From NCBI RefSeq assembly GCF_029893585.1, contig NZ_JARXYX010000021.1, forward strand, positions 1 to 64,000: a stretch of DNA of 64,000 nt. The letters are read 5' to 3'. The translations under genes were made by a program, and so were the position numbers. Positions 44,056 through 52,889 of this stretch are shown here, piece by piece. Source of the stretch: Streptomyces sp. LBL. GTDB lineage: Bacteria > Actinomycetota > Actinomycetes > Streptomycetales > Streptomycetaceae. Every line of letters begins with the position of its first letter. Position 1 is the first letter of the stretch. A model generated the notes under the pieces. The model was not told the DNA's origin. It made no database searches and saw nothing but the letters and a program-made list of their open reading frames with translations.

Positions 44056-44718
44056 TCTAGTAGTCTTGACCGCTTCAGCTCTCCTGGTCAGTGCCTGCTC
44101 CTCCCTGCCGAGAAGTACGGCTACCAAATCCCCCCGGCGCTGCAGGAACACACCGAACAGACCCTGCGTGATCTGTCCGGTGTCGAGGTGGAGGTCCTGA
44201 CCGGCCACACAAAGCCCGAACCGCCCAAGACTCCCGAGGAAGTCAGGGCACCAAGCCCGCTCGGGCGGAGTACAACGGGAAGAAGTTGAAGACGGGGGGC
44301 TGTGTCGGCTGGTTCAAGGATCAACTCGGTGTGAAGGAAGTCGACCCGACCTTCGTGGCGCAGCTCGCCGGGGACAGCCTGGTGCAGTCGATGAAGGAAG
44401 ACAAGGTCATCAAGGCCCTTGCTGCGTGGTCTTCGTGTATCGACGGCAAGGGACACGCGGGACTTGCCGATCCGTACAAGGCGATGGACCAGGGTGTCAC
44501 GAACGATGAGGAGCCGTCGCAGGAGTCCATCGCTCTGGCGGTCGACGACATCGACTGCAAAAAGCAGACGGATCTGGTAAAGATCTGGTCCGATGTGGAG
44601 TCTGTGATCCAGGACGGACAGATCGCCGACAACAACAGCCGGCCGACCAGCATCAAGGATGCAGCATGGCAAGGAAATCGCCGCCGCGCGCAAGCAGCTG
44701 GCAGCTTCCGTCCAGTGA
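44056..44718 (+). pseudogene. Frameshifted lipoprotein gene
   Basis: Pieces of one secreted lipoprotein can be read in order but in changing frames: signal and lipobox TASALLVSACSS (about 44065-44100), KYGYQIPPALQEHTEQTLRDLSGVEVEVLTG (about 44115-44205), TKPARAEYNGKKLKTGGCVGWFKDQLGVKEVDP and onward (44245-44670), then EIAAARKQLAASVQ to a TGA at 44718. At least three indels separate them. The family is a Streptomyces lipoprotein of unknown function. The last codons overlap the next gene's GTG, as in an intact two-gene unit. Confidence 0.7.
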
Positions 44719-45209
44719 GGGTTGACGTGGTGGTGCCCGGACCGTTCATGGTCCGGGCGCTGTGCCTGATGGCGGCGTGTGTGCTGGCCGCCGGATGTAC
44801 GGACGACGCCGCTGACAACACCCCCGCGTCGCGGCGGTCGCCGACTCCGAGCGCGGAGCAGAGCAGTCCGCACGTGCGTCCATCACCTGTGGCTTCGGTG
44901 CACTCCGAAGGCCGTACACGTGTCCTGGAGTACGGAGACCTGATCGTGCGCGCCACACCGGAGAGCAGCGGTGTGCGTACCGAGATCGAGGTGGCCAATA
45001 CCTACCAGCGGAAAGCGACGTACCCGGTCCAGATCAGCATCGCTGACGGCGAGGGCTGGACCGCGCACAACCGGTTCTGGCTTCAGGACGTCCCTCCGGG
45101 AAAAACCAGGCGGGATGACGCGGTGATCGGCTCGGAAGGCATGGGTCCGGTTCCGCAGGTACCGAAGATCTACGTCGATGAGTTCACTCCCCTCGTCGAC
45201 CGGAAGTAG
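44715..45209 (+). CDS. Small lipoprotein
   Basis: 164 residues from GTG 44715, which overlaps the stop of the preceding pseudogene (GTGA). Hydrophobic stretch FMVRALCLMAACVLAAGC contains the lipobox LAAGC. The mature part starts Ser/Pro-rich, then a beta-rich domain: LEYGDLIVRATPESSGVRTEIEVANTY, ATYPVQISIADGEGW. It resembles cell-surface domains but I cannot name a family. Since its upstream partner is broken, its expression may be impaired. Confidence 0.65.
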   Translation: MRVDVVVPGPFMVRALCLMAACVLAAGCTDDAADNTPASRRSPTPSAEQSSPHVRPSPVASVHSEGRTRVLEYGDLIVRATPESSGVRTEIEVANTYQRKATYPVQISIADGEGWTAHNRFWLQDVPPGKTRRDDAVIGSEGMGPVPQVPKIYVDEFTPLVDRK

Positions 45210-45236
45210 GCAAGGGAACGCTTTTGCTGTGCGTAC

Positions 45237-46040
45237 TTAAAGCGGAGTGACGCCCTCGGCGGTGTTCTCGTCATCGTCGTGCTGACCGTCGGTGATCTCC
45301 TCGCCGAGCAGGTCGCGGGCCATCAGCGTGGCGCCCGCGACCGCTCCCGGCATCAGAAAGACGGCGACGAACGGCACCAGGAAGGCCACCGCCAGCGGGG
45401 TGCCGAAGCCCCAGACGAGGGTCTTGCGGGTGCGCAGGAGGGCGAGACGGTCGCGGAGTTCGACGCGGCGGCGCTGCAGGGCGACCGCGGTGAGTTCCTC
45501 GGTGAGGAAGAACCCGGTGACGAAGAAGCCGATCACCGGGACGACCGTCTGCCCGACGAACGGGACGAAGCCGAAGGCGAAGAGGAAGACACCCCACAGG
45601 GCGGCACGTACGACGATACGGAGGCTGTCGCGGGCCGAGATCCACAGCTCGCGCCAGAGCGGCAGCCCCGACTCGGGGGCGGTGCCGTCCGGGGAGACGT
45701 CCCGGTCGGTCCTCTCGGAGAGGTTCTCGTAGAACGGCTGGCCGACGAGGAGCGTGACCGCGGTGAAGGTGACCACGGACAGGAGCAGGCCGAGGGCGAA
45801 CAGGACCGCGGTGAGGAAGCCGCGGAAGAGGCCGAGCCAGGGGCTGGACCAGTCGTCGGCGAAGGGGGTGGCCCAGGCGACGAAGTCCTCGCCCCACAGG
45901 GCCAGCGCGACCAGTGCCGCCGCGTAGAGGACGAGGGTGATCAGGCCCGGGAGCAGACCGAAGCCGTACTGCTTCCCGTGCCGGGCCACCCAGCGTTGGC
46001 CCTTCAGGAGGTACTTGAATCCCGCCCCAAGATCGCGCAT
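45237..46040 (-). CDS. EI24/CysZ-family membrane protein
   Basis: 267 residues with about five membrane helices. N-terminal LGAGFKYLLKGQRWVARHGKQYGFGLLPGLITLVLYA and LLVGQPFYENLSERTDRDV are typical of EI24 domain proteins; PFVGQTVVPVIGFFVTGFFLTEELTAVALQRR holds the conserved core. The CysZ subgroup carries sulfate; most actinobacterial members are uncharacterised. Acidic C-terminus (DGQHDDDENTAEG). Confidence 0.85.
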   Translation of the reverse strand: MRDLGAGFKYLLKGQRWVARHGKQYGFGLLPGLITLVLYAAALVALALWGEDFVAWATPFADDWSSPWLGLFRGFLTAVLFALGLLLSVVTFTAVTLLVGQPFYENLSERTDRDVSPDGTAPESGLPLWRELWISARDSLRIVVRAALWGVFLFAFGFVPFVGQTVVPVIGFFVTGFFLTEELTAVALQRRRVELRDRLALLRTRKTLVWGFGTPLAVAFLVPFVAVFLMPGAVAGATLMARDLLGEEITDGQHDDDENTAEGVTPL

Positions 46041-46225
46041 GGGAAGACTCTACCGAGGGCCACGTCACCCTTGGCATGCCTGGCCCGGCAGTCTTGGGAT
46101 GCCCGGTCCGGCCCCGTCGGGAGGTGCCGTCCGGGGCATCGCGGCACGCAGTCCCTCTTGTTGCGGATGAGTCGAACAGGTACCTCTCGCCGTACCGATC
46201 TCAGGAAGCCCCTCAGGAGGTACGT

Positions 46226-46384
46226 GTGCGCAGCAGAAGAACCGTTCCTGCAAGACCGGGACCCGTCCTGTTCGGCACCGACCCCCTCTTCCGGGGCCAC
46301 CCCGAGGGGGAGTTCGCGCAGGTCGCACGCGCGTTGTCCACTGTGGGACACGTGGGCAGCGGTTCAGGTGAGGAGAGCGGATGA
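46226..46384 (+). CDS. Small ORF coupled to the beta-lactamase-fold gene
   Basis: 52 residues from GTG 46226, with AGGAGG 5 nt upstream, a near-perfect ribosome site. The sequence FGTDPLFRGHPEGEFAQVARAL is not a family I know. Its TGA overlaps the next ATG (ATGA), a translational coupling arrangement. It may be a real short protein or a leader peptide controlling the next gene. Confidence 0.5.
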   Translation: MRSRRTVPARPGPVLFGTDPLFRGHPEGEFAQVARALSTVGHVGSGSGEESG

Positions 46385-47532
46385 CGCAGGAGATCCACGG
46401 CACCGTAGCGGACGGCTTCGAGGCGGTACGTGAGGAGTTCGTGGCCTTCGTCGCGGGGGAACTCCCGGACTACGAGGGCCAGGTGTGCGCGTACGTACAC
46501 GGCCGCAAAGTCGTCGACCTGTGGGCCGGTGACGGGGTCGACGGCGGCTCCCTCTACGGGGTGTTCTCGTCGACCACGGGGGCGGCCCATCTGGTGACCG
46601 CGCTCCTGGTGCAGGACGGCACGCTGGAGCTGGACCGCAAAGTCACCTACTACTGGCCGGAGTTCGGGGCGGAGGACAAGGGCGCCCTGACGCTGCGCGA
46701 TCTACTCGCGCACCGGGCGGGTCTGGTCGGGCTGGACGCGGGGTTCTCGCAGCAGGAGTTGGCGGACGACCGGACGATGGCCGAACGCCTCGCGGACCAG
46801 CGGCCGTTCTGGCGCCCCGGCACGGCCTTCGGCTACCACGCCCTCGTCATCGGCGCGCTCACCGGTGAGGTCGTACGGCGGGCCACCGGCCGCAGGCTCC
46901 AGGAGGTGTACGAGGAGCGGATCCGCGTGCCGCACAGGCTGGACTTCTTCCTCGGGCTGCCCGCGGCGCTGGAGCCCCGGTACCGCTCCGCGCAGCCGCT
47001 GGCTCCGACGGCGGCGCAGCAGGTCGTGCTCGACGCGGTACCGAGGGGGCCGCACACGCTGTCGTCGATCGCGTTCAACACGCATGTACCCGAGCCCGGG
47101 AGTCCGGAGGAGTACGTCAACTCCCGTGCCGTGCGCGCGAAGGGGCCGGCGTCGGCGGGCGGGGTCGCCGCCGCGCGCGGACTCGCCGGGATGTACGCGG
47201 CGGCGATCAGCGACGTGGACGGACGCGGGCCGCTGCTGAAGCCGGACACCGTCGCCGAGGTCGGACAGATCCACTCCGTCGGGTACGACCTGGTGGCCCG
47301 GGCCCACAAGTCGTACGGCCTGGGTTTCCAGGCGACGGCGGACACCTGGTACCCGTTCCTGGGCGTCGGCTCCTTCGGCCACAGCGGCGCGGGCGGCTCC
47401 CAGGCCTTCGCGGACCCGCGCAGCGGCCTGGCCTACGGCTACACCCGCCGCCGGATGGTCTTCCCGGGCGGGGCGGCACCGGAGAACGAGCGGTTGGTGA
47501 AGGCGCTGCACGCAGCCGCCCTGGGGAACTGA
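46381..47532 (+). CDS. Class C beta-lactamase-fold protein lacking the SxxK lysine
   Basis: 383 residues, no signal peptide. Family landmarks are present: LRDLLAHRAGLVGLD, GTAFGYHALVIGALTGEVVRRATG (Y152, the YxN-type position) and SFGHSGAGGSQAF near the end. The nucleophile motif reads F-S63-S-T-T66-G, where active relatives have SxTK: the lysine is threonine. Catalysis by the normal mechanism is therefore doubtful. It could be a binding protein or an inactive paralogue of the EstB-type esterases. Coupled to the 52-residue ORF upstream. Confidence 0.85.
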   Translation: MTQEIHGTVADGFEAVREEFVAFVAGELPDYEGQVCAYVHGRKVVDLWAGDGVDGGSLYGVFSSTTGAAHLVTALLVQDGTLELDRKVTYYWPEFGAEDKGALTLRDLLAHRAGLVGLDAGFSQQELADDRTMAERLADQRPFWRPGTAFGYHALVIGALTGEVVRRATGRRLQEVYEERIRVPHRLDFFLGLPAALEPRYRSAQPLAPTAAQQVVLDAVPRGPHTLSSIAFNTHVPEPGSPEEYVNSRAVRAKGPASAGGVAAARGLAGMYAAAISDVDGRGPLLKPDTVAEVGQIHSVGYDLVARAHKSYGLGFQATADTWYPFLGVGSFGHSGAGGSQAFADPRSGLAYGYTRRRMVFPGGAAPENERLVKALHAAALGN

Positions 47533-47632
47533 ACCGGCGGCGACCTGAACCCGGCGGCGACGCGACAACCAATGACAAAGGACCCTGAAGGGCATCCGCT
47601 GGGGAGGCCGGCCGCTTCCAGCAGCAGTCTGA

Positions 47633-48181
47633 TCAGACAGGAATTTCAAATATGAGTTCGAGGCCGTCTTCCTCGTCCCACTGCTCTCCGACCTTCACGA
47701 AGCCGAACCCGGAAATCGTGGCCAGGGATGCGGCGTTGTCAGGACTGATCGTCACCCGCACGGTCCTGACTCCGGCTTCGGCAACGGCCCGCTGCACCAA
47801 CGCGGTCAGCATCGCCCTGGCGTAGCCCTGACGACGGTGGACGGGGACCACCGAGTAACCGAGCTCCACCATGCCCGCCTCATCCGGCGGCCCATGGAAC
47901 CCCGCGTACCCCACGACGGCCCCTTCCGGCTCGGCTACCACGATCTGAGTGAGCCATCCGGCGCAACCTGGGTTCGAGGCCAGCTGATTGACCCGATACT
48001 GCCAGACCCACTTTGCCTTGTCGGTGACGAAGTACTCGGTGAGAGCGACACCTGCCACGGCACTGGCACGATCCAGGTCGTCCTTCAGCAAGGCGCTCAT
48101 GGCCGTGCTCGACAACTCGACACATCGCACGGACTTCGGGTTCGTGGGTGCCGGGGCCAGGTTCTCAACTTTGTCTGTCAC
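47633..48181 (-). CDS. GNAT-family N-acetyltransferase
   Basis: 182 residues from GTG 48181 (VTDKVENLAPAP); ATG 48100 is an alternative. Domain from about 30: VRCVELSSTAMSALLKDDLDRASAVAG, acetyl-CoA motif ELGYSVVPVHRRQGYARAMLTALVQRAV, and TISPDNAASLATISGFGFVKVGEQWD. The last block is typical of the RimJ/RimL-like subgroup that acetylates amino groups of proteins or drugs. Convergent with the beta-lactamase-fold gene. Upstream lies LysR debris. Confidence 0.85.
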   Translation of the reverse strand: MTDKVENLAPAPTNPKSVRCVELSSTAMSALLKDDLDRASAVAGVALTEYFVTDKAKWVWQYRVNQLASNPGCAGWLTQIVVAEPEGAVVGYAGFHGPPDEAGMVELGYSVVPVHRRQGYARAMLTALVQRAVAEAGVRTVRVTISPDNAASLATISGFGFVKVGEQWDEEDGLELIFEIPV

Positions 48182-48214
48182 AGCGCGATGGTCGTGGAGC
48201 TTCCACGACGTGTC

Positions 48215-48402
48215 CAACTGTTTTCGCCGTGGTCGACGAGGCGCGACCGGCCAGTGGACGGCCGAGCGGCACGGCCGACACCACCGGCTCGTCGAACAGC
48301 CGGAGCATCTCCAGCCCCAGGCGGTCGGCGGGGATCGTGCCGAGGCGACGCACAGGTCGACCTCCTGGCCGGGCAGCCGGCGGCGCCTCTCACGACATCG
48401 CC
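48215..48402 (-). pseudogene. LysR-type regulator fragment
   Basis: Two short pieces in different frames, RRRRLPGQEVDLCV and RRLGTIPADRLGLEMLRLFDEPVVSAVPLG, belong to the effector domain of a LysR-family regulator. There is no HTH and no intact frame, so this is decayed sequence. Confidence 0.55.
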
Positions 48403-48532
48403 GACGGCAAGCCCGCAAACGCGCCGAACTGCGGAAGAAGAGCACCCGATCAGCCCGGCGCCGCCTGGCCGGCCGCTCACTCAGGGAGCAAGGTCACGGC
48501 CGTTCCCTTTCGGTCGTTCACGACCGAGACGG

Positions 48533-49561
48533 TCACAGCTTGACGATCATCTTCCCGGTGTTCTCGCCGCGCAGGACGCCGAGGAAGGCCTCCAGGTTGT
48601 TCTCGATGCCCTCGACGACCGTCTCGCGGTACTTCAGCGCGCCCGAGGCGACCAAGGGGCCGACCTCCTGGACGAACTCAGGCTGGAGGTCGTAGTGGTC
48701 GCTGACAACCAAGCCCTCGATACGGCCGCGGGTCGCGATGAGGCGGGCGAGGTTCTTCGGACCGGGGACGGGCTCGGTGCTGTTGTAGACCGAGATCATC
48801 CCGCAGACCGCGATCCGGCCGCCCTGGTTCAGCGACCCGAGGGCGGCCTCCAGGTGGTCCCCGCCGACGTTGTCGAAGTAGACGTCGATGCCGTCCGGCG
48901 CGGCCTCGCGCAGCTGCTCGCTCACCGGGCCGTTCTTGTAGTTGAAGGCCGCGTCGAAGCCGTACTCCTCGACGAGGATCTTGACCTTCTCGTCGGAGCC
49001 GGCCGAGCCGATGACCCGGGAGGCGCCCTTGAGCTTGGCGATCTGGCCGACCTGGCTGCCGACGGCACCGGCCGCGCCGGAGACGAACACCGCGTCGCCC
49101 TCCTTGAAGGAGGCGGTGCGCAGCAGGCCGGCGTAGGCGGTGAGGCCGGTCATGCCGAGGACGCCGAGGTAGGTGGAGAGCGGGGCGGCCTCGGGGTCGA
49201 CCTTGACGGCCTGCTTGGCGTCGAAGGTCGCGTACTCGCGCCAGCCGCCGAAGTGCAGCACCCGGTCGCCCACGGCGATGCCCTCGGCCGCGGAGGCGAT
49301 GACCTCGCCGACCGCGCCGCCCTGCATGGCCTTGCCCAGCTCGAAGGGGGCGATGTACGACTTGGCGGCGCTCATGCGGCCGCGCATGTACGGGTCGACG
49401 GAGAGGTACTCGTTGCGCACCAGCACCTGACCGGGACCCGGCTGCCTGACCTCCGCCTCGGCCAGCTCGAAGTTCTCAGGCTCGGGCCAGCCGACGGGAC
49501 GGCTGAGCAGACGCCATTCGCGGCCCACTGAGGGGAGGGTGGGGGTGGGGGCGTCGGTCAT
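48533..49561 (-). CDS. NADP-dependent medium-chain oxidoreductase
   Basis: 342 residues from ATG 49561. It belongs to the zinc-independent MDR group of leukotriene B4 12-hydroxydehydrogenase/CurA-like enone reductases: EYLSVDPYMRGRM near 50, the nucleotide-binding AAGAVGSQVGQIAKLKGASRVIGSAGSDEK near 155-185, DVYFDNVGGDHLEAAL and the C-terminal GENTGKMIVKL. Reduces C=C bonds of enals or enones, an electrophile-detoxifying role. A MarR gene is divergent, so induction by an electrophile is likely. Confidence 0.92.
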   Translation of the reverse strand: MTDAPTPTLPSVGREWRLLSRPVGWPEPENFELAEAEVRQPGPGQVLVRNEYLSVDPYMRGRMSAAKSYIAPFELGKAMQGGAVGEVIASAAEGIAVGDRVLHFGGWREYATFDAKQAVKVDPEAAPLSTYLGVLGMTGLTAYAGLLRTASFKEGDAVFVSGAAGAVGSQVGQIAKLKGASRVIGSAGSDEKVKILVEEYGFDAAFNYKNGPVSEQLREAAPDGIDVYFDNVGGDHLEAALGSLNQGGRIAVCGMISVYNSTEPVPGPKNLARLIATRGRIEGLVVSDHYDLQPEFVQEVGPLVASGALKYRETVVEGIENNLEAFLGVLRGENTGKMIVKL

Positions 49562-49588
49562 GGGGTTGTGGCCTTTCCTCGCGAATGC

Positions 49589-49626
49589 TTCAGTATCTGA
49601 AACAACCATGCCCTTGAATATTTCAG
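49589..49626. promoter_or_regulatory. Pair of MarR-type operator half-repeats
   Basis: TTCAGTATCTGAA (49589-49601) is a perfect 5-bp dyad with a 3-nt spacer. A second site, TTGAATATTTCAG (49614-49626), is the same pattern with changes. They are 25 bp apart centre to centre, between the divergent reductase and marR, and overlap where both promoters should lie. Confidence 0.7.
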
Positions 49627-49656
49627 GCTGTCAAGTAACGGGGTACCCTGCATCTC

Positions 49657-50121
49657 ATGGCCGCACCCGAGAAGACCCGCCGTCTCGACGCCCAGACCAT
49701 GGAGGTGGTCGAGCTGATCGGTGACGTCGTGGCCCGTTTCCACGAGGACTACGAGGACGCCGCGGCCGAGCACGCGCTGACCGGGGCGCAGGCGCGACTG
49801 CTCAGCCTGCTGTCTCTGGAGCCGCTGCCGATGCGGAAACTGGCGCAGAGGCTGAAGTGCGAACCGTCCAACGTGACCGGGATCGTGGACCGGCTGGAGT
49901 CACGGGGCCTGGTGGAGCGGCGCACGGACCCCGGGGACCGCCGGGTGAAGCTGGCGGCGGCCACGGAAGAGGGCCGCCGCGTGGCCCGCGAACTACGGGA
50001 GGGCCTGCGTTTCGCCCGGGAGCCCCTGGCCGGCCTCTCCCACGACGAACGCGAGTCGCTGCGGCATCTGCTGCGCCGCGTGCTCACCGCCGACACCGAG
50101 GCCCGGAACAGAATCGGTTGA
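49657..50121 (+). CDS. MarR-family transcriptional regulator
   Basis: 154 residues. Winged HTH: ALTGAQARLLSLLSLEPLPMRKLAQRLKCEPSNVTGIVDRLESRGLVERRTDPGDRRVKL near 42-100, with the DxRxxR wing. Flanking helices form the dimer. Ligand unknown. Its ATG is 96 bp from the reductase ATG on the other strand and it most likely represses both. Confidence 0.92.
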   Translation: MAAPEKTRRLDAQTMEVVELIGDVVARFHEDYEDAAAEHALTGAQARLLSLLSLEPLPMRKLAQRLKCEPSNVTGIVDRLESRGLVERRTDPGDRRVKLAAATEEGRRVARELREGLRFAREPLAGLSHDERESLRHLLRRVLTADTEARNRIG

Positions 50122-50171
50122 TGACCTGACGGACCGATGGACAGATGGACTAATTCGCTATAGCGAACCGT

Positions 50172-51351
50172 TTACGTGCACCACCACAGGAACCGGTCAC
50201 ACGGCTGGGACGGCGTCGGATCCGGGCTCGGGTTCGACGTTGTCGGGTCGGCCGTGGGGGTCGGGTTCCGGGTCGGCGTCGACTGCCGCGGGGGCGTCGG
50301 GGAGGCGACCGGCGCGGTACCGGTCGGCGTCGACCGGGGGTCCTTGGTGGGCGCGTCGGCGTCTTTTTCTTTATCGGACTTGTCGTCTTTGTTGTCCTTA
50401 TCGTCACCCTCGTCCTTCGAGTCGGAGGCCGAGGGTGACGCCGAGGAGTCCGGGGAGGGCGAGTTCGCGGCTCCGCTTCCGGTGCCCGGGGTGCCGTTCG
50501 ACGGGTTCGCCGTCCCGCCCACCTCCGGAGAGGCCGCGACGTCGGCCGCCTCGTCGCCGGCCACGGCCGGTTTCGGGGACGAGCTCGGTGCGTCCATGCC
50601 GAGTTCCGCGAGGCTGAGCCCGCCGGCCGCCAGCAGGAAGCCCGCGGTGATCAGCAGAGTCCGGCGCCGTCGGCGTCGGTGCGCGGCGGCTTTGCGATCG
50701 CGGCGGCTCGCACCGGCCGCCGGTCCGTCGAGGTCGCCCTCGGCGTCGTCGTAGCGGTCCGCGGAGTCCTCGTGGTGGTCGGCGGAGTCCTCGTGGTGCC
50801 CGGCGTCGTCGAGGCCCGCGGGCTCCCGGGGTGCGTCGGCCACCCGGCCGCCGCGCCCGCGCGCCCGCCTGCGCGCCGCCCGGCCGCCCCCCCAGGGGCT
50901 CTGCCGGGCCCTCACCGTCCCCCTCGCGGTCGTTCCCGTGCGCGGCGGGCTCATTCCCGTGCGAGGCGGGCTCGCCGCCGTGAGGGGCGGACTCGCCGCC
51001 GTAGGACGCCGGCCCGTCACCGTGAGAGGCGGACTCGCCGCCGTAGGACGCCGGCCCGTCACCGTGAGAGGCGGACTCGCCGCCGTAGGACGCCGGCCCA
51101 TCAACGTAGGACGTCGCGCCGTCACGGTAGGACCCGGGCCCGTCACCATAGGACCCGGACTCGCCTCTGTAGGACCGGGAGTCGCCCCCCTGGGAGACGC
51201 CCTCGTACCCGCCCTCGTACGCCCCGCCGGCCTCGTACGCGACCGCAGGTGTCTGCGTCGCGGATGCGCGGAGATGGTCAACCAGGGCGCCACATCCCGG
51301 GCAGGCGAGGGCGCCGTTGAGGTGCCTGCGGCACGGGTGGCAGTAATCCAT
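50172..51351 (-). pseudogene. Zinc-ribbon membrane protein gene split by a G-tract frameshift
   Basis: From ATG 51351 the frame reads MDYCHPCRRHLNGALACPGCG, a CxxC...CxxC zinc ribbon, then Gly/Ser/Tyr repeats to about 50895. At 50887-50893 a run of seven G (minus strand) shifts the frame. The C-terminal half in the new frame is clearly genuine: GRGGRVADAPREPAGLDDA, RRRRRRTLLITAGFLLAAGGLSLAELG (one membrane helix), then an acidic Ser/Asp/Lys stalk and Pro/Thr tail ending CDRFLWWCT before TAA 50172. A six-G tract would give one 392-residue protein. Sequencing error and true slippage are both possible. Confidence 0.7.
51001..51105 (-). repeat. 42-bp coding tandem repeat
   Basis: Two exact copies (51001-51042, 51043-51084) and a partial third of the unit gtaggacgccggcccgtcac... 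encode Ser-Tyr-Gly-Gly-Glu-Ser-Ala-Ser-His-Gly units of the zinc-ribbon protein. Confidence 0.9.
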
Positions 51352-51591
51352 GACGCGGGAAGATTAAGTGCCGCTCAGGCGACGTTCCTAGTCGCAGCTG
51401 TGAATGTTGTGTAGGGAACCGAGCGTTCCGGCGCGATCACGTGCGGTCACGCGTGGTCAGGCCGGACAGGGCCGGACATGGCGCCGAAACCGCCCCCGGA
51501 GCCGCCACCCGAGCCGCCGCTGAGCCGCCACCGGAAGCCGTGTCGAAAGCCGTGCCGAAAGGGGTATCGAAACCGTTATGCGCTGGACCCA

Positions 51592-51621
51592 TTGACACCC
51601 CCCTCACATCGTCCTTACTGT
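51592..51621 (+). promoter_or_regulatory. Promoter of the sugar operon
   Basis: TTGACA (51592-51597) and TACTGT (51616-51621) are separated by 18 bp, a good vegetative promoter, 107 bp upstream of the first gene. Confidence 0.65.
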
Positions 51622-51630
51622 CACGCCAGC

Positions 51631-51651
51631 ATTTCGAACGCGTGACGAAAT
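51631..51651 (+). promoter_or_regulatory. Operator-like dyad downstream of the sugar promoter
   Basis: ATTTCG-N9-CGAAAT, perfect 6-bp arms, covering the likely transcription start region. A repressor of the IclR or GntR type could act here; none is encoded nearby. Confidence 0.55.
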
Positions 51652-51728
51652 CTCGAACAGACACCATCGAGTCGACGCAGCAGACGAAAAAGACGAAGCA
51701 GCAGACGACGCAGCAAGGGGCAACTGTC

Positions 51729-52889
51729 GTGCGCATCACCGGAATCAGCACACACGTGGTCGGGACGCCGTGGCGCAACCTGACGTACGTCCAGGTGCAC
51801 ACCGACGAGGGACTCACCGGAGTCGGCGAGACCCGGATGCTGGGCCACACCGACGCGCTGATCGGCTATCTGCGGGAGGCCGCGGCCAACCACATCGTGG
51901 GCTCCGACCCGTTCGCGACGGAAGACCTGGTGCGCCGTATGAAGTACGGCGACTACGGGCGGGCCGGCGAGATCGTGATGTCCGGGATCGCCGTGATCGA
52001 GATGGCCTGCTGGGACATCAAGGGCAAGGCCCTCGGCGTGCCGGTGTGGCAGTTGCTCGGCGGCAAGGTCACCGACAAGGTGAAGGCGTACGCCAACGGC
52101 TGGTACACCACCGAGCGCACCCCCGAGGCCTACCACAAGGCCGCACAGGGCGTGATGGAGCGCGGGTACAAGGCCCTCAAGATCGACCCGTTCGGCACCG
52201 GGCACTTCGAGCTCGACCACGAGCAGAGCCTGTACGCCGTCTCCCTCATCGAGGCCGTGCGCGACGCGATCGGTCCGGACGCCGAGTTGATGCTGGAGAT
52301 GCACGGCCGCTTCTCCCCCGCCACCGCCGTCCGGCTGGCCAAGGACCTCGCGCCCTTCAAGCCCGCGTGGCTGGAGGAGCCGGTTCCGCCGGAGAACCTG
52401 AAGGCGCTGGAGAAGGTCGCCGCGAAGGTCGACATCCCGGTCGCCACCGGTGAGCGGATTCACGATCGCATCGAGTTCCGTGAGCTGTTCGAGAGCCAGG
52501 CCGTCGACATCATCCAGCCGGACGTCGGCCACATCGGCGGCATCTGGGAGACCCGGAAGCTGGCCGCCACCGCCGAGACCCACTACGTGCTGGTCGCCCC
52601 GCACAACGTCGGCGGCCCGGTGCTCACCGCCGCCTCCCTCCAGGTCGGCTTCTCCTCGCCGAACTTCAAGATCCTGGAGCACTTCAACGACTTCGCCGAC
52701 GCGGAGATCAAGAAGGTCGTCAAGGGCGCGCCCGAGGTGATCGACGGGTACTTCCACCTGTCCGACAAGCCCGGTCTCGGGGTCGAGCTGGACGTCGACG
52801 CCGCCGCCGAGTTCCCGCAGCAGCAGGCCCGCTTCGACCTGTGGGCCGAGGGCTGGGAGCAGCGCAAGCCGAAGGGCGCCCAGAAGTGA
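51729..52889 (+). CDS. Enolase-superfamily sugar acid dehydratase (MR/MLE type)
   Basis: 386 residues from GTG 51729, with AAGGGG upstream; the ORF is open further upstream but that part covers the promoter. N-terminal capping domain, then the barrel: KALKIDPFG (catalytic K-x-D), EMHGRFSP (metal and general acid), WLEEPVPP, ATGERIHDRIEF, QPDVGHIGG and APHNVGGPV (His base). The pattern fits acid-sugar dehydratases such as galactonate or related dehydratases. First gene of the operon; its TGA overlaps the GTG of the dehydrogenase. Exact substrate not assigned. Confidence 0.85.
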   Translation: MRITGISTHVVGTPWRNLTYVQVHTDEGLTGVGETRMLGHTDALIGYLREAAANHIVGSDPFATEDLVRRMKYGDYGRAGEIVMSGIAVIEMACWDIKGKALGVPVWQLLGGKVTDKVKAYANGWYTTERTPEAYHKAAQGVMERGYKALKIDPFGTGHFELDHEQSLYAVSLIEAVRDAIGPDAELMLEMHGRFSPATAVRLAKDLAPFKPAWLEEPVPPENLKALEKVAAKVDIPVATGERIHDRIEFRELFESQAVDIIQPDVGHIGGIWETRKLAATAETHYVLVAPHNVGGPVLTAASLQVGFSSPNFKILEHFNDFADAEIKKVVKGAPEVIDGYFHLSDKPGLGVELDVDAAAEFPQQQARFDLWAEGWEQRKPKGAQK

